DNA of 64,000 nt from Bilifractor sp002394235 (GCF_052118845.1 NZ_JBQKGJ010000010.1:33075-97074); one strand, 5' to 3'; counted from the first letter of the stretch, positions 43,976 through 53,402 are shown. Notes: a model not told the origin generated them from the sequence alone. Numbers and translations: made by a program.

Positions 43976-44677
43976 ATGGCAAATAGAAAAGAATACGATG
44001 ACGAACTTCGTGAAATCAATGTACTGGTTCACGAGATGGGAAAAGAAGTAAAGAGATCTATAGACCGGATCATCCACGCTTTTTCGGAGAGAGACGCGAA
44101 GCTGGCTGCAGAGGTCATGGAGCATGATGATATCATTGACAAGATGGAGACGGACATTGAGGAGAGATGCATCGGCATCGTGGTGAAACAGGCGCCGCTT
44201 GCATCGGATTGGAGAAAAATTGCCTCCTACATGCGAATGATCAGTGATCTGGAGAGAATCGCGGACAACAGCAGTGATATCAGCATTTACATTGTGAAGC
44301 TTTCAAAGATGCCGGAGGTTGAGGCACCGGAAGAATTTCACCGGATGTTCCTTACAATGAGGGAGATGGTCGGAAATACAATCGAAAGCTTTTTCACCGG
44401 GAATATTGAACTGGCGAAGGATATCTCCACACAGGACAATATCGTCGATAAAGGGCTCGATGATATTATGGAAAAAATAATTTTGAGGATCAAGGAAAAA
44501 CCGGAGAATACGGAGCAGTATGTGAACTATCTGATGATCGCCAAATATATCGAACGGATGGCAGATCACTCAGAGAACATCGCTTCCTGGGTATCATTTA
44601 TTGTCAAGGGAAAGCTTCATATGAAATATACGGACCGTTATCAGAAGGAAAGCCAGCAGTTCCAGTTCTATGAATAA
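43976..44677 (+). CDS. phoU: Phosphate signalling regulator PhoU
   Basis: A protein of 233 residues from ATG 43976 (AAAAAGGAA upstream; the frame from 43922 is too long). Two three-helix bundles, each with the PhoU metal-binding pattern: MRMISDLERIADNSSDIS and LMIAKYIERMADHSENIA. PhoU links the Pst transporter to PhoR, keeping the Pho response off when phosphate is ample. It lies in the same run of genes as pstSCAB. Confidence 0.96.
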   Translation: MANRKEYDDELREINVLVHEMGKEVKRSIDRIIHAFSERDAKLAAEVMEHDDIIDKMETDIEERCIGIVVKQAPLASDWRKIASYMRMISDLERIADNSSDISIYIVKLSKMPEVEAPEEFHRMFLTMREMVGNTIESFFTGNIELAKDISTQDNIVDKGLDDIMEKIILRIKEKPENTEQYVNYLMIAKYIERMADHSENIASWVSFIVKGKLHMKYTDRYQKESQQFQFYE

Positions 44678-44742
44678 ATCTGTTGAGCTGGCAATGTTAA
44701 CAAAGCTTCGGGTTTTTTCACAAAAATCAGAGCGGAAGTAAA

Positions 44743-44768
44743 GCCGGGAGGCGACTCCCGGCGTTTTT
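44743..44768 (+). terminator. Intrinsic terminator of pst-phoU
   Basis: Perfect 8-bp stem GCCGGGAG (44743-44750) / CTCCCGGC (44755-44762), tetraloop GCGA, then GTTTTT. Confidence 0.9.
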
Positions 44769-44769
44769 A

Positions 44770-44852
44770 CGAGATAAAAGGGTTAACACTTAAGATACAA
44801 TTAACATAAAAAACCTAGCGGAGTTTACATTACTTTTTATACAATGTAAACT
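44770..44852 (+). promoter_or_regulatory. phoB promoter region with inverted repeat and TTAACA motifs
   Basis: GTTTACATT (44823-44831) and AATGTAAAC (44843-44851) form a perfect 9-bp inverted repeat. TTTACA (44824-44829) with TAAACT (44847-44852), 17 apart, may be the promoter. TTAACA occurs at about 44,782 and 44,800. Similar motifs precede pstS, so autoregulation by PhoB is possible. Confidence 0.5.
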
Positions 44853-44935
44853 ATATCAGATGGCAAAAACACAAGAGAATGATCCCGGTGATTATTCCGG
44901 TATCAGACATCCGTGGGACGAGGAGAAGACCGATC

Positions 44936-45613
44936 ATGATATATATACTGGAAGATGACGACAATATCAGAAAGCTGGTCAGTTATGCGCTTTCCAGAGA
45001 AGGCTATGAGGTAAGGGGATTTTCAGAACCGAAATCATTCTATCACGGAATGGACGAAGCGCTGCCGGAACTGATTCTTCTGGACATCATGCTTCCCGGT
45101 GAGGACGGACTGAGCATCCTGAAGAAAATCAGAAAGAATATCCGTACCGAGGATGTTCCGGTCATCATGCTGACAGCAAAGAGCAGTGAGTACGATAAGG
45201 CGAACGGACTGGATCTCGGCGCGGACGACTATATCGCAAAGCCGTTTGGCATCGTCGAGCTGACCTCAAGGGTGCGAGCTGTGCTGCGAAGATCCGGCCG
45301 GGCCAAAAAGGAGCCGGAGGACGAATATCATGTCGGGAAACTCTATGTCAATCCGGATAAGCATGTCATCCAGGTAGACAATGAGGATATCTCTCTGTCC
45401 TATAAGGAATATTGTCTCCTGATGGCACTTCTTGAGGCAAAGGGGAATGTTGTACATAGAGAAGAACTCCTTACAAAGGTTTGGGGTGAATTTTACGGAG
45501 AATCGAGAACCCTGGATGTACATATCCGTAAGCTGAGAGTAAAGCTCGGCGATGAGGCGGGTAAATACATCCAGACGGTGAAAGGAATCGGTTACAAGAT
45601 TGAAGCGTGCTGA
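44936..45613 (+). CDS. phoB: Pho regulon response regulator, OmpR/PhoB type
   Basis: A protein of 225 residues from ATG 44936 (AGGAGAAG 8 bases before). Receiver domain: acidic pair YILEDDD, phospho-Asp in ELILLDIMLPGEDG, Thr in VIMLTAKSSEY, Lys in DYIAKPFG. C-terminal winged helix: YKEYCLLMALLEAKGNVVHR, RTLDVHIRKLRVKLG and YIQTVKGIGYKI. It follows pst-phoU and precedes phoR, so phosphate control is very likely. Confidence 0.92.
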   Translation: MIYILEDDDNIRKLVSYALSREGYEVRGFSEPKSFYHGMDEALPELILLDIMLPGEDGLSILKKIRKNIRTEDVPVIMLTAKSSEYDKANGLDLGADDYIAKPFGIVELTSRVRAVLRRSGRAKKEPEDEYHVGKLYVNPDKHVIQVDNEDISLSYKEYCLLMALLEAKGNVVHREELLTKVWGEFYGESRTLDVHIRKLRVKLGDEAGKYIQTVKGIGYKIEAC

Positions 45614-45629
45614 CGCTTGGTGAATACAT

Positions 45630-47294
45630 ATGAGTCATAAAATATTCAAATCAACCTTCTGGGTTTCCATTGTGATATTTGTTCTGACCATGGGAGTCAC
45701 AGCGGCGCTGCTGTTCAGTTTTCTGGAAAGCAGAACGCTGGATGAACTGAGAGAGGAAGCAAATATACTGTCCTATGGAATTGAGGCACAGGGCCAGGAA
45801 TACCTGAACCGGATAAATACAGATCGAAGGGTCACGCTGATCCGGCGCGACGGAACGGTGCTGTACGACAATGAGGCAGATCCCTCGACGATGGAAAATC
45901 ACAGCAACCGGGAGGAAGTAGAAGAAGCGGTGAAGAGCGGAAGCGGTCACAGCATTCGGAAGTCCGAGACGATGACGCGCGAGACGATCTATTTTGCGCA
46001 GAAGCTGGATGACGGTACAATTCTTCGTGTCGCGGTCACGCAGGACTCCATCTGGGCGATCCTTGCGAAGCTGATCCGGCCCGCCGTCATTCTGTTCATG
46101 GCGACCGTGCTGCTGTCCCTGTTTTTATCCAACATGGTGACGAAGAATATTTTAAGTCCGCTGAACCGGCTGGATCTGGATCATCTCGACAACAATGATG
46201 TGGTGTACGATGAGCTCGCACCGCTGCTGAACCGGCTGCAGACGCAGCAGGAAACGATCCGGAAGCAGCTGAATTCGGCAAAGCAGAGACAGGAAGAATT
46301 TAATCTTATCACAGAGAATATGTCCGAGGGCTTTCTGGTCATCGACAAGAATACGGATATCCTGTCCTGGAATCCTTCGGCGCTGCGGCTTCTCGGCATG
46401 ACCGATGAGCCCTCAGGAAGCGTCCTTCGGCTGAACCGCACCAGAGATTTTCGCGAGACGATCTTCAAGGTATTGAGCGGGAAGAAAGAAGAACTGACCC
46501 TGCAGAGAGAGAACCGGACCTACAAGCTGATCGCAAACCCTGCCTATGATGACAATCAGGAGGAAGTAATAGGTGCGGTTTTTGTGATCCTCGATGAGAC
46601 GGAAAGCATCAAGCGGGAAAACTTCCGAAGAGAATTCACTGCAAATGTGTCACACGAGCTGAAGACACCGCTTACCTCCATTTCAGGCTTTGCCGAGCTG
46701 ATGATGGGAGGAGGTATGCCGGAGGAAACCGTCATGGATTTCTCCAAATCAATTTATGACGAGGCAAGCCGTCTGATTTCCCTGGTGAACGACATCATCA
46801 ATCTGAGTTCGCTGGACGACGAAAATATGGAGTTCGACTGGGAGATGCTCGATCTCTACCAGATTGCGTCTGAGGAGATCAGGCACGTACAGGCAGCCGC
46901 GGACAAGAAGGATGTAAAGATCAAGCTTTCCGGCGTTCACGGCAACATTACCGGTGTCCGGCGAATTGTATCGGAAATGATCTACAATCTCTGTGACAAT
47001 GCGGTCAAGTATAACCGGGAACATGGGAGCATAGATGTGAATATCGCGACGACCACCAACCATGTGATCGTGAGTGTGCAGGATACCGGAATCGGTATAC
47101 CGGAAGCGGACCAGAGCCGCATCTTCGAGCGGTTCTACCGGGTAGATAAGAGCCACTCCAAGGCGGTCGGCGGAACGGGACTCGGCCTGTCCATCGTAAA
47201 GCACGGGGCGCAGCTGCACAATGCCCAGATTAAGGTGAGCAGCAAGCTGGACAAGGGCACGACCATAACCCTTCGTTTCCGGAAGCATGCATAA
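45630..47294 (+). CDS. phoR: Pho regulon sensor histidine kinase
   Basis: A protein of 554 residues. Two membrane helices (about 10-31 and 148-172) enclose an extracytoplasmic region; a linker and PAS domain (about 215-330, ENMSEGFLVIDKNTDILSWN) precede the kinase core. H-box FTANVSHELKTPLTSISGFA, N-box MIYNLCDNAVKYNRE, G-boxes VQDTGIGIPEADQSRIFERF and GGTGLGLSIVKH. It starts 16 bases after phoB. The domain order matches PhoR of Bacillota. Confidence 0.93.
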   Translation: MSHKIFKSTFWVSIVIFVLTMGVTAALLFSFLESRTLDELREEANILSYGIEAQGQEYLNRINTDRRVTLIRRDGTVLYDNEADPSTMENHSNREEVEEAVKSGSGHSIRKSETMTRETIYFAQKLDDGTILRVAVTQDSIWAILAKLIRPAVILFMATVLLSLFLSNMVTKNILSPLNRLDLDHLDNNDVVYDELAPLLNRLQTQQETIRKQLNSAKQRQEEFNLITENMSEGFLVIDKNTDILSWNPSALRLLGMTDEPSGSVLRLNRTRDFRETIFKVLSGKKEELTLQRENRTYKLIANPAYDDNQEEVIGAVFVILDETESIKRENFRREFTANVSHELKTPLTSISGFAELMMGGGMPEETVMDFSKSIYDEASRLISLVNDIINLSSLDDENMEFDWEMLDLYQIASEEIRHVQAAADKKDVKIKLSGVHGNITGVRRIVSEMIYNLCDNAVKYNREHGSIDVNIATTTNHVIVSVQDTGIGIPEADQSRIFERFYRVDKSHSKAVGGTGLGLSIVKHGAQLHNAQIKVSSKLDKGTTITLRFRKHA

Positions 47295-47296
47295 GG

Positions 47297-47372
47297 CAAA
47301 ACCATTATAAGGGCAAACTATTATAAGTCCAAACTATATTATGATAAGTCCAAACCACTATAGGGCATACAT
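47297..47372 (+). repeat. Degenerate tandem repeat of about 16-20 bp after phoR
   Basis: AAACCATTATAAGGGC, AAACTATTATAAGTCC, AAACTATATTATGATAAGTC and AAACCACTATAGGGC follow one another directly after the phoR stop. Confidence 0.7.
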
Positions 47373-47411
47373 AGATAAATCAGACCGTTAAGAGCCGGAT
47401 CAACGTGGACG

Positions 47412-47448
47412 AAAAAGGATGCAGCCGATCAGCTGCATCCTTTTTTTT
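47412..47448. terminator. Bidirectional terminator between phoR and the second LCP gene
   Basis: Stem AAAAAGGATGCAGC (47412-47425) / 47432-47445, followed by a T-run; the A-run on the left gives a T-run for the minus strand as well. The flanking genes are convergent. Confidence 0.93.
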
Positions 47449-47480
47449 ACGGTGCGCCAAGCGGGCACACGTTCCAGTAA

Positions 47481-49487
47481 TTACCCGGCATTTGCGTTCT
47501 GTGCGGCACCTCCGGCATTGTCATAACCGGAAGTATCCGTGCCGCTATTGTCGTAACCGGAGTTGTCATATCCGCCATTTCCGGTTCCGGAGCTGTCGTA
47601 TCCGGAATTATCGGTGCCGCTGTCATTGTACCCGGAATTATCCGTTCCCGTTCCGTCGTACCCGGAATTATCGGTTCCCGTGTTATCGTAGCCGGAGTTG
47701 TCATAATCACCATTGCCGGTCCCGGAGTTATCGTATCCGGAATTATCCGTGCCGGTCGTTCCGTTATCATATGTTCCGTCTGTAGTGCCGGTGCCGGAAC
47801 TGCCGTCATCTCCATTCGCTGGAATATCTGCGATATCGGTATCCGGAGCAGCCTGCTGACCAGAGTTGTCCGGTACGGTATAGACGGGCTCCGTCCAGGT
47901 CTGGTCATAATTATCGGAAGCGTCCGTACTTCCGGTGTCTGATGAGGCCTTCGGCGCGGGTGTCGGTGTGGCTGACGGGGTGGATTTGAAGATACTGTCA
48001 TCCGCGGAAGAACCGTAAAGGTAGCTGATCAAAGCTTTATGGCAGGCATTCAGATCCGGGACAAGAACAGACTGACCATCGATGGTATCCGAATAATACA
48101 TGCCGTCGCCCGGAAGAGTAGCCGCATTCATGTCAGATCCGCACAGAAAAGCAAAAATACACGCTCTTGTCAGATAGAGGTCTGTCATATCTGTTGTGAT
48201 GCTCGGTGCAGCCTGATTCATTACCTTCAGCATACGGAATGGATTGGACTTCATCTTCGCAAATGCTGCCTGGATGATTTTCTTCTGACGATTTACGCGG
48301 TCCCAGTCGGAATTGCCGACATATCTCATCCTGGCGTAGCAGAGTGCCTGCTCCGGGGTCAGAGAATTGACTCCCTCTACGAGCCCCCAGGGTTCGTCCA
48401 CCTGGGCGTTGTCCACACTGGAGCCTAGGCCCTCATTCGCGTTCATGTAGGTCGCCTCGTCGTAGGTCAGGTCTATGTCCAGATTTCCCACAGAGGTTAT
48501 GGCCTCCAGGAAGCCGTCGAGATCTACAACCGCGTTTCCGTCGATGTCAATGCCGAAGTTCTCCTGAACTGTCTCATCGAGAGTTTCCAGCCCTCCTGCG
48601 GCATAGGCGGCATTCAGCTTTGCGGAATAATCTGTGCCGGCAATGGGCACATAGGTGTCACGCATCAGAGAGACCAGAGTGATCTGCCGCGTTTTTGCAT
48701 TAAGGCTGCAGATGATCATGGTATCTGAACGGGTCTGGGTTTCTCCCTCCCTGGCATCCTCTCCGACGAGGAGAATATTCATGACGCCGCGCTCCTCATA
48801 GGCATCTACGCCGGCAGCCTCCGTTGCTTTATCCGCGGTCGTATCCGCTACGGGTTCCACGCGGTTCATCCTGCTGAATGCAATATGGAGAAAAACAGCC
48901 ACAAGGACAATGAGGACAAGAATAATACCCAGAAGCGTCAGGAAGAAACGGCGGACCGGATGTCTGCGCTTCCTCCGTGGACGCCTGCCGTAATCATCGT
49001 CATAATCGTTCGTCGGACGGCCGCCTCTGCCGGAATGGTTTCCATAGGAATCGTTATCGTCATATCTGTCCGGTCGGGGGGGCTTGCGCTTCTTCGGCTT
49101 GAATCCGAAATCATAATCATCACCGATATCATAGGTATCATCAGAAGGATCGTCCTGGTATTCATCATCATAGGGAGCATCGTTGTAATCGTTGCCGCGA
49201 TAGCCGCTGAAACTCGCAGCCTGGTCGCCGTTGCCGCGATAGCCGCTGAACCTCCCGGCATCCTGTCCGCTTTCATAGCTGTCACGGAAGCTGTTCTGGC
49301 GCCCGATATCATCGAAGCTGCCCGCATTGCGCATGCGCTGATAATAGTTCAGATTGTGCTCTGCTCCGGACTGTCCGGGACTGCTCTGAAAAGAATCAGA
49401 GGAAGAATCGGTGAATGCCGTATCATATTCCGGAACATGGATTTCCCGCGTCGCCCCACTGAGATATTCATCGTCTCTGTTGTTCAT
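47481..49487 (-). CDS. Second LytR-CpsA-Psr (LCP) family protein
   Basis: A protein of 668 residues from ATG 49487 (AAAGG upstream on the minus strand; the open frame continues to 49,640). Layout mirrors the LCP at 8,241: long charged and Tyr/Asp-rich cytoplasmic part (1-175), one membrane helix (FFLTLLGIILVLIVLVAVFL), LCP domain (MNILLVGEDARE, RSDTMIICSL, LVSLMRDTYVPIAG, KLNAAYAAGG, YARMRYVGNSDWDRVNRQ) and a long tail. The tail (about 575-668) is a degenerate repeat of about ten residues based on GTDNSGYDNS. It probably attaches glycopolymers to the wall. The LCP domains of the two proteins are close enough to suggest duplication. Confidence 0.92.
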   Translation of the reverse strand: MNNRDDEYLSGATREIHVPEYDTAFTDSSSDSFQSSPGQSGAEHNLNYYQRMRNAGSFDDIGRQNSFRDSYESGQDAGRFSGYRGNGDQAASFSGYRGNDYNDAPYDDEYQDDPSDDTYDIGDDYDFGFKPKKRKPPRPDRYDDNDSYGNHSGRGGRPTNDYDDDYGRRPRRKRRHPVRRFFLTLLGIILVLIVLVAVFLHIAFSRMNRVEPVADTTADKATEAAGVDAYEERGVMNILLVGEDAREGETQTRSDTMIICSLNAKTRQITLVSLMRDTYVPIAGTDYSAKLNAAYAAGGLETLDETVQENFGIDIDGNAVVDLDGFLEAITSVGNLDIDLTYDEATYMNANEGLGSSVDNAQVDEPWGLVEGVNSLTPEQALCYARMRYVGNSDWDRVNRQKKIIQAAFAKMKSNPFRMLKVMNQAAPSITTDMTDLYLTRACIFAFLCGSDMNAATLPGDGMYYSDTIDGQSVLVPDLNACHKALISYLYGSSADDSIFKSTPSATPTPAPKASSDTGSTDASDNYDQTWTEPVYTVPDNSGQQAAPDTDIADIPANGDDGSSGTGTTDGTYDNGTTGTDNSGYDNSGTGNGDYDNSGYDNTGTDNSGYDGTGTDNSGYNDSGTDNSGYDSSGTGNGGYDNSGYDNSGTDTSGYDNAGGAAQNANAG

Positions 49488-49679
49488 AAAATAAAAACCT
49501 TTCGCTGTTGTAGGCAGAAACACTGCCTGTTCCCTCAGAATGTCTGTTCGCAGATGTACCTGTGGGTATTTCCTAGCCATTTCGATCCTTGGAACTGCCG
49601 CGTACGCTATCGGATGCTTCCCTGAACGAGGGACTGCCATGTATGCTTTCTGATGATTCCCGGCAGAGGAATTGTGAGA

Positions 49680-50309
49680 TTATTCCTCAGTGTCCGCATC
49701 TTCCGGTGTATCGCGGCGCCTCTTCTTTGTCAGATCCGGAAGCTTGACATCGCGCTCAATCTGCTCGGCAAACTTCATGTAATTGGACATGGTGTTTCTC
49801 ACCTTGAAACGGCCGCCATTGTTCGGGCGGATGGTCAGGCTTTTCGCGTGCATCGCGTCTTCAGCATTCTCCTTCTTCACGGTGCGGATTTGATCAAAAG
49901 CAGTGATTTCCGGTTTTCCGAAAGATCCCTGGTAGCGGATGGTATTGCCCTCGACGAAAACCCTTTCACAGAGGGCCTTTCTCTGCATCAGGAAAAAAAT
50001 CAGTCCGGTGACAAAGGCACAGACAAGCTCCACTGCGATGGCAATTATCTGTCTCTGAGAATCACCCTTCAGTGCCAGCCATCCGATAAAAATCTCTATG
50101 ACACAGCCCAATAGCAATATACTGAAGCCGATAAATACACCGCTCAGCGGATTACGCATAATATAATGAGACGGATCCTTGTCCTTCGACATCTGCTTTT
50201 CATATCGGGTCACGCCGGCAGTTGCCGTGCTGATGATCGATATCAGAAGTATCAGCACACTTAAGATGACGCCGGACCACTTGATCAGAAACGGTAGAAT
50301 GTTGTCCAT
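49680..50309 (-). CDS. Membrane protein with C-terminal PH-like domain, function unknown
   Basis: A protein of 209 residues from ATG 50309 (AAGGGGG upstream on the minus strand). Membrane helices at about 8-28, 57-78 and 88-108 (WSGVILSVLILLISIISTAT, GVFIGFSILLLGCVIEIFIG, IIAIAVELVCAFVTGLIFFL). The last 90 residues (VFVEGNTIRYQGSFGKPEIT, FDQIRTVKKE) resemble the bacterial PH-like domain of small membrane proteins. A Lys/Arg/Glu-rich tail ends it. It lies 192 bases upstream of the LCP gene, same strand, so the two may be linked. Confidence 0.7.
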   Translation of the reverse strand: MDNILPFLIKWSGVILSVLILLISIISTATAGVTRYEKQMSKDKDPSHYIMRNPLSGVFIGFSILLLGCVIEIFIGWLALKGDSQRQIIAIAVELVCAFVTGLIFFLMQRKALCERVFVEGNTIRYQGSFGKPEITAFDQIRTVKKENAEDAMHAKSLTIRPNNGGRFKVRNTMSNYMKFAEQIERDVKLPDLTKKRRRDTPEDADTEE

Positions 50310-50724
50310 GTGAATGAGCCCCCTTGGTAATAATCTGAAATATAAGCCATTGAGTATTTCCAGTCCAGCGGATACCAACCACTGGAAGCAGGTGAAGGTA
50401 CGGCGCTGTTTATCGCTATTTACATTTATATAGGAGATAAAGCCGGATAAGATAAGAAAATTCTAGCATTGCCTTGTATCAATGTCAATTTTTGAACGTA
50501 TTTTGCACTGTCAGACGAAGCGGTTAAGGCTGAGTGCTGCAGCGAACTATATCTGATTTTCGGCGAAGAATACTTGTTTTCCAGGACGATGTATCCACCG
50601 GGTTGGGCATCTGGAAACTATGGCCTTGCGGAGCGATGTAATTCCCGGATCCGGCATCGGAAGATACCCGCTCGCCGGGGGCAATTTTTACGGATTTTTA
50701 CCTGCCTTCCGCGCCGAACTTTAC

Positions 50725-50753
50725 TTGACATCGCCTGGTGGACAGTTTAAAAT
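50725..50753 (+). promoter_or_regulatory. Promoter of greA-lysS
   Basis: TTGACA (50725-50730), 17-base spacer, TAAAAT (50748-50753), 60 bases before greA. Nothing else is supported in the 504-bp gap 50,310-50,813. Confidence 0.82.
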
Positions 50754-50813
50754 ATGGAAATTGCGAATATGCGCGCAAATGACGGTAATTTCTTTTATTC
50801 ATGAGGTGAAATC

Positions 50814-51293
50814 ATGGCAAATAAGACAGTAGTTACATATGCAGGCCTGAAGGCACTCGAGGACGAGCTGCAGGATCTTAAGGTTACAAAGCGTAAAGAG
50901 ATTGCAGAGAAGCTGAAAGAAGCCCGGGCGCAGGGCGACCTCTCCGAGAACGCGGAGTATGATGCCGCAAAGGACGAGCAGGCCCAGATCGAGGCAAGAA
51001 TCGAGGAAATCGAGGCTCTGCTGAAGAATGTAGAGGTAGTCGTTGAGTCCGAGGCGGACGCAAACAAGGTAAATATCGGCTGCAAGGTCAAGGTTCAGGA
51101 CATGACCTACGACGAGGAGCTTGAGTTCCAGATCGTCGGTTCAACGGAGGCAAACAGCCTGAAGGGGAAAATCTCCAATGAGTCTCCGGTCGGAAAGGCT
51201 CTTCTGGGACACGAGGTAGGCGAAGTGGTTTCCATCGAGACGCCGGACGGCGATGAGCAGTACAAGATCCTCGGAATCGAGAGAAACATCTGA
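50814..51293 (+). CDS. greA: Transcription elongation factor GreA
   Basis: A protein of 159 residues. The coiled-coil tip with its acidic residues is present (ARAQGDLSENAEYDAAKDEQ), followed by the C-terminal FKBP-like domain (EEFQ-type strand, NESPVGKALLGHEVGEVV, YKILGIERN). GreA enters the secondary channel of RNA polymerase and stimulates cleavage of backtracked RNA. AGGTGA precedes the ATG. lysS follows after 39 bases, a common pairing. Confidence 0.97.
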   Translation: MANKTVVTYAGLKALEDELQDLKVTKRKEIAEKLKEARAQGDLSENAEYDAAKDEQAQIEARIEEIEALLKNVEVVVESEADANKVNIGCKVKVQDMTYDEELEFQIVGSTEANSLKGKISNESPVGKALLGHEVGEVVSIETPDGDEQYKILGIERNI

Positions 51294-51332
51294 TAGAATT
51301 TTTTTTGGAACATAAGGAAGCAGGAGGAAGAG

Positions 51333-53369
51333 ATGGCAGAGCAGAACCAGAATAAAAACGGGAAGCAGAAACCGGTACAGGATATGAACCAGATCCTGAA
51401 GGTACGTCGCGACAAGCTGAAAGAGCTGCAGGATGCAGGCAAAGATCCGTTCAAGATCACAACCTACGACCAGACCCATCACAGCCAGGAAATCAAAGAC
51501 CACTTTGAGGAACTCGACGGGAAGGACGTATCCATCGCGGGACGTATCATGAGCAAGCGTGTCATGGGTAAGGCTTCCTTCTGCCATATTCAGGATAAGC
51601 TGGGACAGATTCAGTGCTATGTGCAGCGCGATTCTCTGGGAGATGAGCCCTACAAGGAGTTCAAGCATCTCGATATCGGCGATATCGTCGGCATCAAGGG
51701 CTATGTATTCCGGACACAGACCGGAGAGATCAGTGTGCACGCAAAGGAAGTCATTCTTCTGTCAAAATCCCTTCAGCCTCTCCCGGAGAAGTTCCACGGA
51801 CTTCAGGATACCGACACACGGTATCGTCAGAGATATGTGGATCTGATCATGAATGAGGATGTCAAGAAGACATTTATTAAAAGATCCCAGATTATCCGCG
51901 AGATCCGTAATTTCCTCGGTGAGCGTGACTTCATGGAGGTGGAGACCCCCATGCTGGTAGACAATGCCGGCGGAGCTTCCGCACGTCCCTTTGTCACCTA
52001 TTATAATGCGCTCGGCGAGTACAAGAAGCTGCGGATTTCTCTGGAGCTGTATCTGAAGCGTCTGATCGTCGGCGGACTTGAGAGAGTCTATGAGATCGGA
52101 CGTGTATTCCGGAACGAGGGACTCGATCAGAAGCATAACCCGGAATTCACGCTTATGGAGCTTTATCAGGCATATACCGATTACAACGGCATGATGGAGC
52201 TGACCGAGAGCATGTTCCGTTATCTTGCGGAAAAAGTCTGCGGAAGCACAAGCATCTATTATGGAAATAAAGAGGACGGCACAGGCAAGATCATTGACCT
52301 CGGAAAACCGTTCCGCCGTCTGACGATGGAAGACGCGATCAAGGAGCAGACCGGAATCGATTTTGAGACGATCAACACGGACGAAGAGGCAAAGGCTCTC
52401 GCGAAGGAGCACAACATCGAGTTCGAGGACCGTCACAAGAGAGGAGACATCATCAACCTGTTCTTCGATGAGTACTGCGAGGACAAGATGATCCAGCCGA
52501 CCTTCATCATGGATCACCCGCTCGAGATCAGCCCTCTGACAAAGAAGAAACCGTCCGATCCGAGAAAAGTAGAGCGTTTTGAGCTTTACATCAACGGATG
52601 GGAGATGTGCAACGCTTACTCCGAGCTGAACGACCCGATCGATCAGAGAGAACGTTTTGCTGCTCAGGATGCCCTCTCCGCACAGGGTGATGAGGAAGCA
52701 CAGCACACAGATGAGGATTTCCTTCACGCGATGGAGATCGGCATGCCGCCGACAGGAGGCATCGGATACGGCATCGACCGTCTCTGCATGCTTCTGACAA
52801 ACAGTGCATCCATTCGAGACGTCCTGCTCTTCCCGACACTCCGCAGCGGAACCTCAGCGGCTTCGGCTGAAAACGGAGCTTCTTCATCTGCGAAGGCAGA
52901 GAGCGGAGAAGGTGCCGATGGAGAAGCAGCCGGAGAGAAGGCCGCTTCTGACGACAGGAGCGGATTCTTCACACCGAACGACAGCATCGATTTCTCAAAC
53001 GTGAAGATTGAGCCGCTCTTTGAGGAACAGGTCGATTTCGACACCTTCAGCAAGTCCGATTTCCGGGCGGTAAAGGTAAAAGAATGCTCAGCTGTTCCGA
53101 AGTCCAAGAAGCTTCTGAAGTTCGTCTTGGACGATGGAACCGGCACTGACCGCATCATTCTTTCTGGAATTCATGCTTATTATGAGCCGGAAGAGCTGGT
53201 CGGAAAGACCCTGATCGCCATCACCAATCTTCCGCCGAGAAAGATGATGGGCATCGACTCCTGCGGAATGCTTCTCTCCGCTGTGAACAACAAGAAGGAC
53301 AGTGAAGACGAAGAACTTCATCTTCTGATGGTTGACAATCATATCCCGGCCGGCGCAAAGCTGTATTGA
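51333..53369 (+). CDS. lysS: Lysyl-tRNA synthetase with C-terminal tRNA-binding domain
   Basis: A protein of 678 residues; standard class II LysRS is about 500. N-terminal OB-fold (about 60-170), class II core with motif 2 (VFRNEGLDQKHNPEFTLMEL) and motif 3 (GGIGYGIDRLCMLLT). A low-complexity linker (about 508-548, Ala/Ser/Glu/Gly) leads to an added Trbp111/MetRS-C-like OB domain (about 555-678): VKIEPLFEEQVDFDTFSKSD, FRAVKVKECSAVPKSKKLLK, LPPRKMMGIDSCGMLLSA. The enzyme charges tRNA-Lys; the extra domain should raise general tRNA affinity. GCAGGAGG precedes the ATG. Confidence 0.96.
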   Translation: MAEQNQNKNGKQKPVQDMNQILKVRRDKLKELQDAGKDPFKITTYDQTHHSQEIKDHFEELDGKDVSIAGRIMSKRVMGKASFCHIQDKLGQIQCYVQRDSLGDEPYKEFKHLDIGDIVGIKGYVFRTQTGEISVHAKEVILLSKSLQPLPEKFHGLQDTDTRYRQRYVDLIMNEDVKKTFIKRSQIIREIRNFLGERDFMEVETPMLVDNAGGASARPFVTYYNALGEYKKLRISLELYLKRLIVGGLERVYEIGRVFRNEGLDQKHNPEFTLMELYQAYTDYNGMMELTESMFRYLAEKVCGSTSIYYGNKEDGTGKIIDLGKPFRRLTMEDAIKEQTGIDFETINTDEEAKALAKEHNIEFEDRHKRGDIINLFFDEYCEDKMIQPTFIMDHPLEISPLTKKKPSDPRKVERFELYINGWEMCNAYSELNDPIDQRERFAAQDALSAQGDEEAQHTDEDFLHAMEIGMPPTGGIGYGIDRLCMLLTNSASIRDVLLFPTLRSGTSAASAENGASSSAKAESGEGADGEAAGEKAASDDRSGFFTPNDSIDFSNVKIEPLFEEQVDFDTFSKSDFRAVKVKECSAVPKSKKLLKFVLDDGTGTDRIILSGIHAYYEPEELVGKTLIAITNLPPRKMMGIDSCGMLLSAVNNKKDSEDEELHLLMVDNHIPAGAKLY

Positions 53370-53402
53370 TCCGGGGAAAATCATAGGCAAAAAACCTTCA
53401 AG

